Shown: one piece after another, positions 5,161 to 6,144 of the stretch | Layout of the letters: the number at the start of each line of letters is the position of its first letter | Numbering within the stretch: the first letter of the stretch is position 1 | Assembly (NCBI GenBank): GCA_017998495.1 | Contig: JAGOCY010000092.1 | Coordinates: forward strand, 1-6,144 | DNA from: Corallincola sp. | GTDB lineage: Bacteria > Pseudomonadota > Gammaproteobacteria > Enterobacterales > Neiellaceae | Reading direction: 5' to 3' | DNA length: 6,144 nt | Position numbers and translations under genes: made by a program | Notes under the pieces: generated by a model | What the model was told of the DNA's origin: nothing | Database searches by the model: none | Seen by the model: the letters and a program-made list of their open reading frames with translations, nothing else

Positions 5161-5289
5161 ATGAAAGCCACAACTACCCTGACTCGCTCCCTGCTACTGG
5201 TTTGTCTGCTTGGTTTACTGTCAGCCTGTGGTGGCAGCGAGCCGGAAACCCAGTCCGAAGTCGAAAGCCACGGTCATGCTCACGACTAA
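5161..5289 (+). CDS. 42-aa lipoprotein with C-terminal His tail
   Basis: This tiny gene is easy to miss. It has a clear ribosome site, AAAGGA at 5148-5153, 7 nt before the ATG. The product has a charged start (MKATTTLTRS), a hydrophobic core (LLLVCLLGLL, 11-20) and a classic lipobox ending in Cys23 (LSAC), so it should be lipidated and processed to a 20-residue peptide. Gly-Gly-Ser follow the Cys; because Asp is absent at +2, the outer membrane is the likely destination under the Lol rule. The mature part is acidic (SEPETQSEVES) and ends in HGHAHD, a possible metal-binding tail echoing the HSHAHGD motif of the exported protein at 3271-3630. It lies downstream of the HupE and anchor genes on the same strand. 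The function is unknown; a surface or periplasm-facing metal buffer or a partner of the anchored protein are guesses. Confidence 0.8.
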   Translation: MKATTTLTRSLLLVCLLGLLSACGGSEPETQSEVESHGHAHD

Positions 5290-5299
5290 GAACTGAAAC

Positions 5300-5362
5300 G
5301 CTGTGATGTCACGCGCGAGGAGAGCTAGTTGCGCGTGACAATCAGCATTTTCCTTTTCTTCT
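5300..5362 (+). terminator. Rho-independent terminator closing the + strand cluster
   Basis: TGTCACGCGC (5307-5316) pairs perfectly with GCGCGTGACA (5331-5340) around a 14-nt loop. After a small internal mismatch the stem can extend with GCTG (5300-5303) and CAGC (5343-5346). It is followed directly by ATTTTCCTTTTCTTCT, a T-rich tract. It lies just after the lipoprotein stop at 5289, so it marks the end of the cluster. Confidence 0.75.
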
Positions 5363-5469
5363 AGGTTACCGCTACATCATGCAGCTGAAGTGTTGAATGG
5401 CTGCTTTTGGCCGATTCTGTTGAAAAAGTAGCTTCAGCGGCATCCGGCCTATCAAGTGTGCCTGCTGTC

Positions 5470-5490
5470 GAAGTGGCTGCAAGCCACTTC
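5470..5490. repeat. Perfect 9-bp inverted repeat in the IS tail
   Basis: GAAGTGGCT (5470-5478) and AGCCACTTC (5482-5490) are separated by GCA, giving a tight hairpin about 83 bp past the transposase stop. There is no T-run on either strand, so it is not an ordinary terminator. It may block read-through from outside or be a subterminal structural element of the IS. A smaller hairpin, TCTGCT-CGT-AGCAGA, lies at 5553-5567. Confidence 0.6.
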
Positions 5491-5572
5491 AAGTTGCCTT
5501 CCGGCGTTTCACTGAGCGTCCTTGCTCAGGTTTAAGGGTTAATTTGAGGGTTTCTGCTCGTAGCAGACGTAC

Positions 5573-6144
5573 CTATCCCGTCAGCGGTGGCCCTTGAGGC
5601 AAAAGCTTGGCCATGCGGCGCAGGTTCTGCACCATCGCAGCCAAGGTGAATTCGTCAGTGGCACCTGTCAGGCCACGCAGTCGTAAACGGTCGAGTTTCA
5701 TGATCCGTTTGAGGTGGGCGAACAGCATCTCCACCTTCTTACGTTCGCAGCGAGAGACGAGGTATTCCGGTGTCTTGGCGATGCGCCTGGCCACATCGCG
5801 GGCAGCCTCATGGATGCTGCGGACGATTTTCCGATTCGGCGTGTTGGGGCAGCATTTCGCTTTCAAAGGACAGGTGGCGCAGTCGGTTTGGCTGGAGCGG
5901 TAGATGATGGTGTTGGCCTTGGTCACCCGCGATCTTTTCTGGGTGAAGGCGCGCCATTCACTGCGTAGTGGTTTGCCGGCTGGGCAACGATATTCATTGG
6001 CGTCCTGATTCCAGTGGAAGTCGTTACTGGAGAGGCTGTCGTCCTTGCGCTCGGTCTTGTCCCACACCGGCACATGCGGTTCGATGTCCTTTTCTTCGAC
6101 CATCCAGGCCAGCATCGGGGCGGTGCCATAAGCGGTATCGCCGA
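5573..6144 (-). CDS. IS1182-family transposase, C-terminal part (5' end outside window)
   Basis: About 189 codons of a DDE transposase are visible on the - strand, open through the right edge. The first visible residues, GDTAYGTAPMLAWMVE, carry the conserved Asp of the DxxYG motif (codon 6139-6137), expected to be the second catalytic acid. The third is the Glu in CERKKVEMLFAHLKR (codon 5731-5729), inside the usual KxVExxFxxLKR helix. Between them lie PVWDK, YRCPAGKPL and the Cys cluster TDCATCPLKAKCC, typical of IS1182-type enzymes (DDE_Tnp_1_6 domain). The end, MVQNLRRMAKLL, is also usual. No stop or frameshift interrupts the visible part; whether the whole gene is intact cannot be judged. 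An in-frame Met at 6115 is internal and not the true start, because motif residues precede it. Confidence 0.92.
   Translation of the reverse strand, partial: GDTAYGTAPMLAWMVEEKDIEPHVPVWDKTERKDDSLSSNDFHWNQDANEYRCPAGKPLRSEWRAFTQKRSRVTKANTIIYRSSQTDCATCPLKAKCCPNTPNRKIVRSIHEAARDVARRIAKTPEYLVSRCERKKVEMLFAHLKRIMKLDRLRLRGLTGATDEFTLAAMVQNLRRMAKLLPQGPPLTG

Larger units (their letters stand above)
5400..6144 (-). mobile_element. IS1182-type insertion sequence, downstream end (partial; exact border uncertain)
   Basis: The transposase C-terminus runs off the right edge, and about 170 bp of non-coding DNA follow its stop before the metal cluster's terminator. The stretch around 5396-5429 (GGCTGCTTTTGGCCGATTC, then TGTTGAAAAAGT) has the look of an IS end as I remember them for related elements. 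The other terminal repeat and any target duplication lie outside the window, so the left border near 5400 is an estimate. Two hairpins (5470-5490 and 5553-5567) fall in this non-coding tail; otherwise I see nothing in 5363-5572. Confidence 0.65.

Noticed and set aside
5573..6115. Transposase gene starting at the Met codon at 6115
   Set aside because: The conserved DTAYG motif lies upstream of that Met in the same open frame, so the true start is beyond the window.

Overview
The window looks like an accessory metal-resistance segment from a gammaproteobacterium, most likely Pseudomonas or a close relative. The reasons are the moderately high GC content, Pseudomonas-style codon use (CTG, GCC, ATC), and the combination of a ChrA tail, an RcnR/RcnA-type nickel/cobalt efflux pair, a HupE/UreJ-type membrane protein with an anchored partner, and an IS1182-type transposase. 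The genus is inferred from family resemblance; no search was run.

Left part (1-528, + strand): the last ~62 codons of a chromate transporter (ChrA), followed 10 nt later by a 108-aa single-domain rhodanese with an intact catalytic cysteine. Together they look like the end of a chromate-resistance operon.

Middle (565-3152, - strand, read right to left): a tight four-gene operon. It holds a CsoR/RcnR-family metal sensor (3152-2865), an RcnA-type Ni/Co exporter with a large His-rich insert (2855-1722), a YqaA/DedA-like membrane protein (1718-1278) and a TraX-like membrane protein (about 1281-565). Gaps are 9 nt, 3 nt and a GTGA overlap. It converges on the rhodanese gene, with no clear terminator in the 36 nt between them.

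Control region (3153-3270): a near-perfect palindrome of C and G tracts flanked by TAT/ATA (3192-3210) lies inside the spacer of a plausible sigma-70 promoter that reads into the sensor gene. It is the obvious operator for the sensor. The sensor's metal-ligand pattern (His8, Cys40, His65, Cys69) has the spacing of the nickel sensor InrS rather than the His-Cys-His-His set of E. coli RcnR.

Right part (3271-5289, + strand): a divergent cluster of four genes whose products are all predicted to be exported or in the membrane. They are a 119-aa His-rich exported protein, a HupE/UreJ-family permease-like protein, a single-pass protein with a Pro/Ala/Val-rich stalk and a periplasmic domain, and a 42-aa lipoprotein ending in HGHAHD. 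This is the least understood and most interesting part: it resembles a cell-envelope metal-handling module sharing a control region with the efflux operon. A hairpin and T-rich tract (5300-5362) close the cluster.

Right edge (about 5400-6144): the downstream end and C-terminal part of an IS1182-type transposase on the - strand, running off the window. The insertion sits just beyond the cluster's terminator and leaves the metal genes intact.
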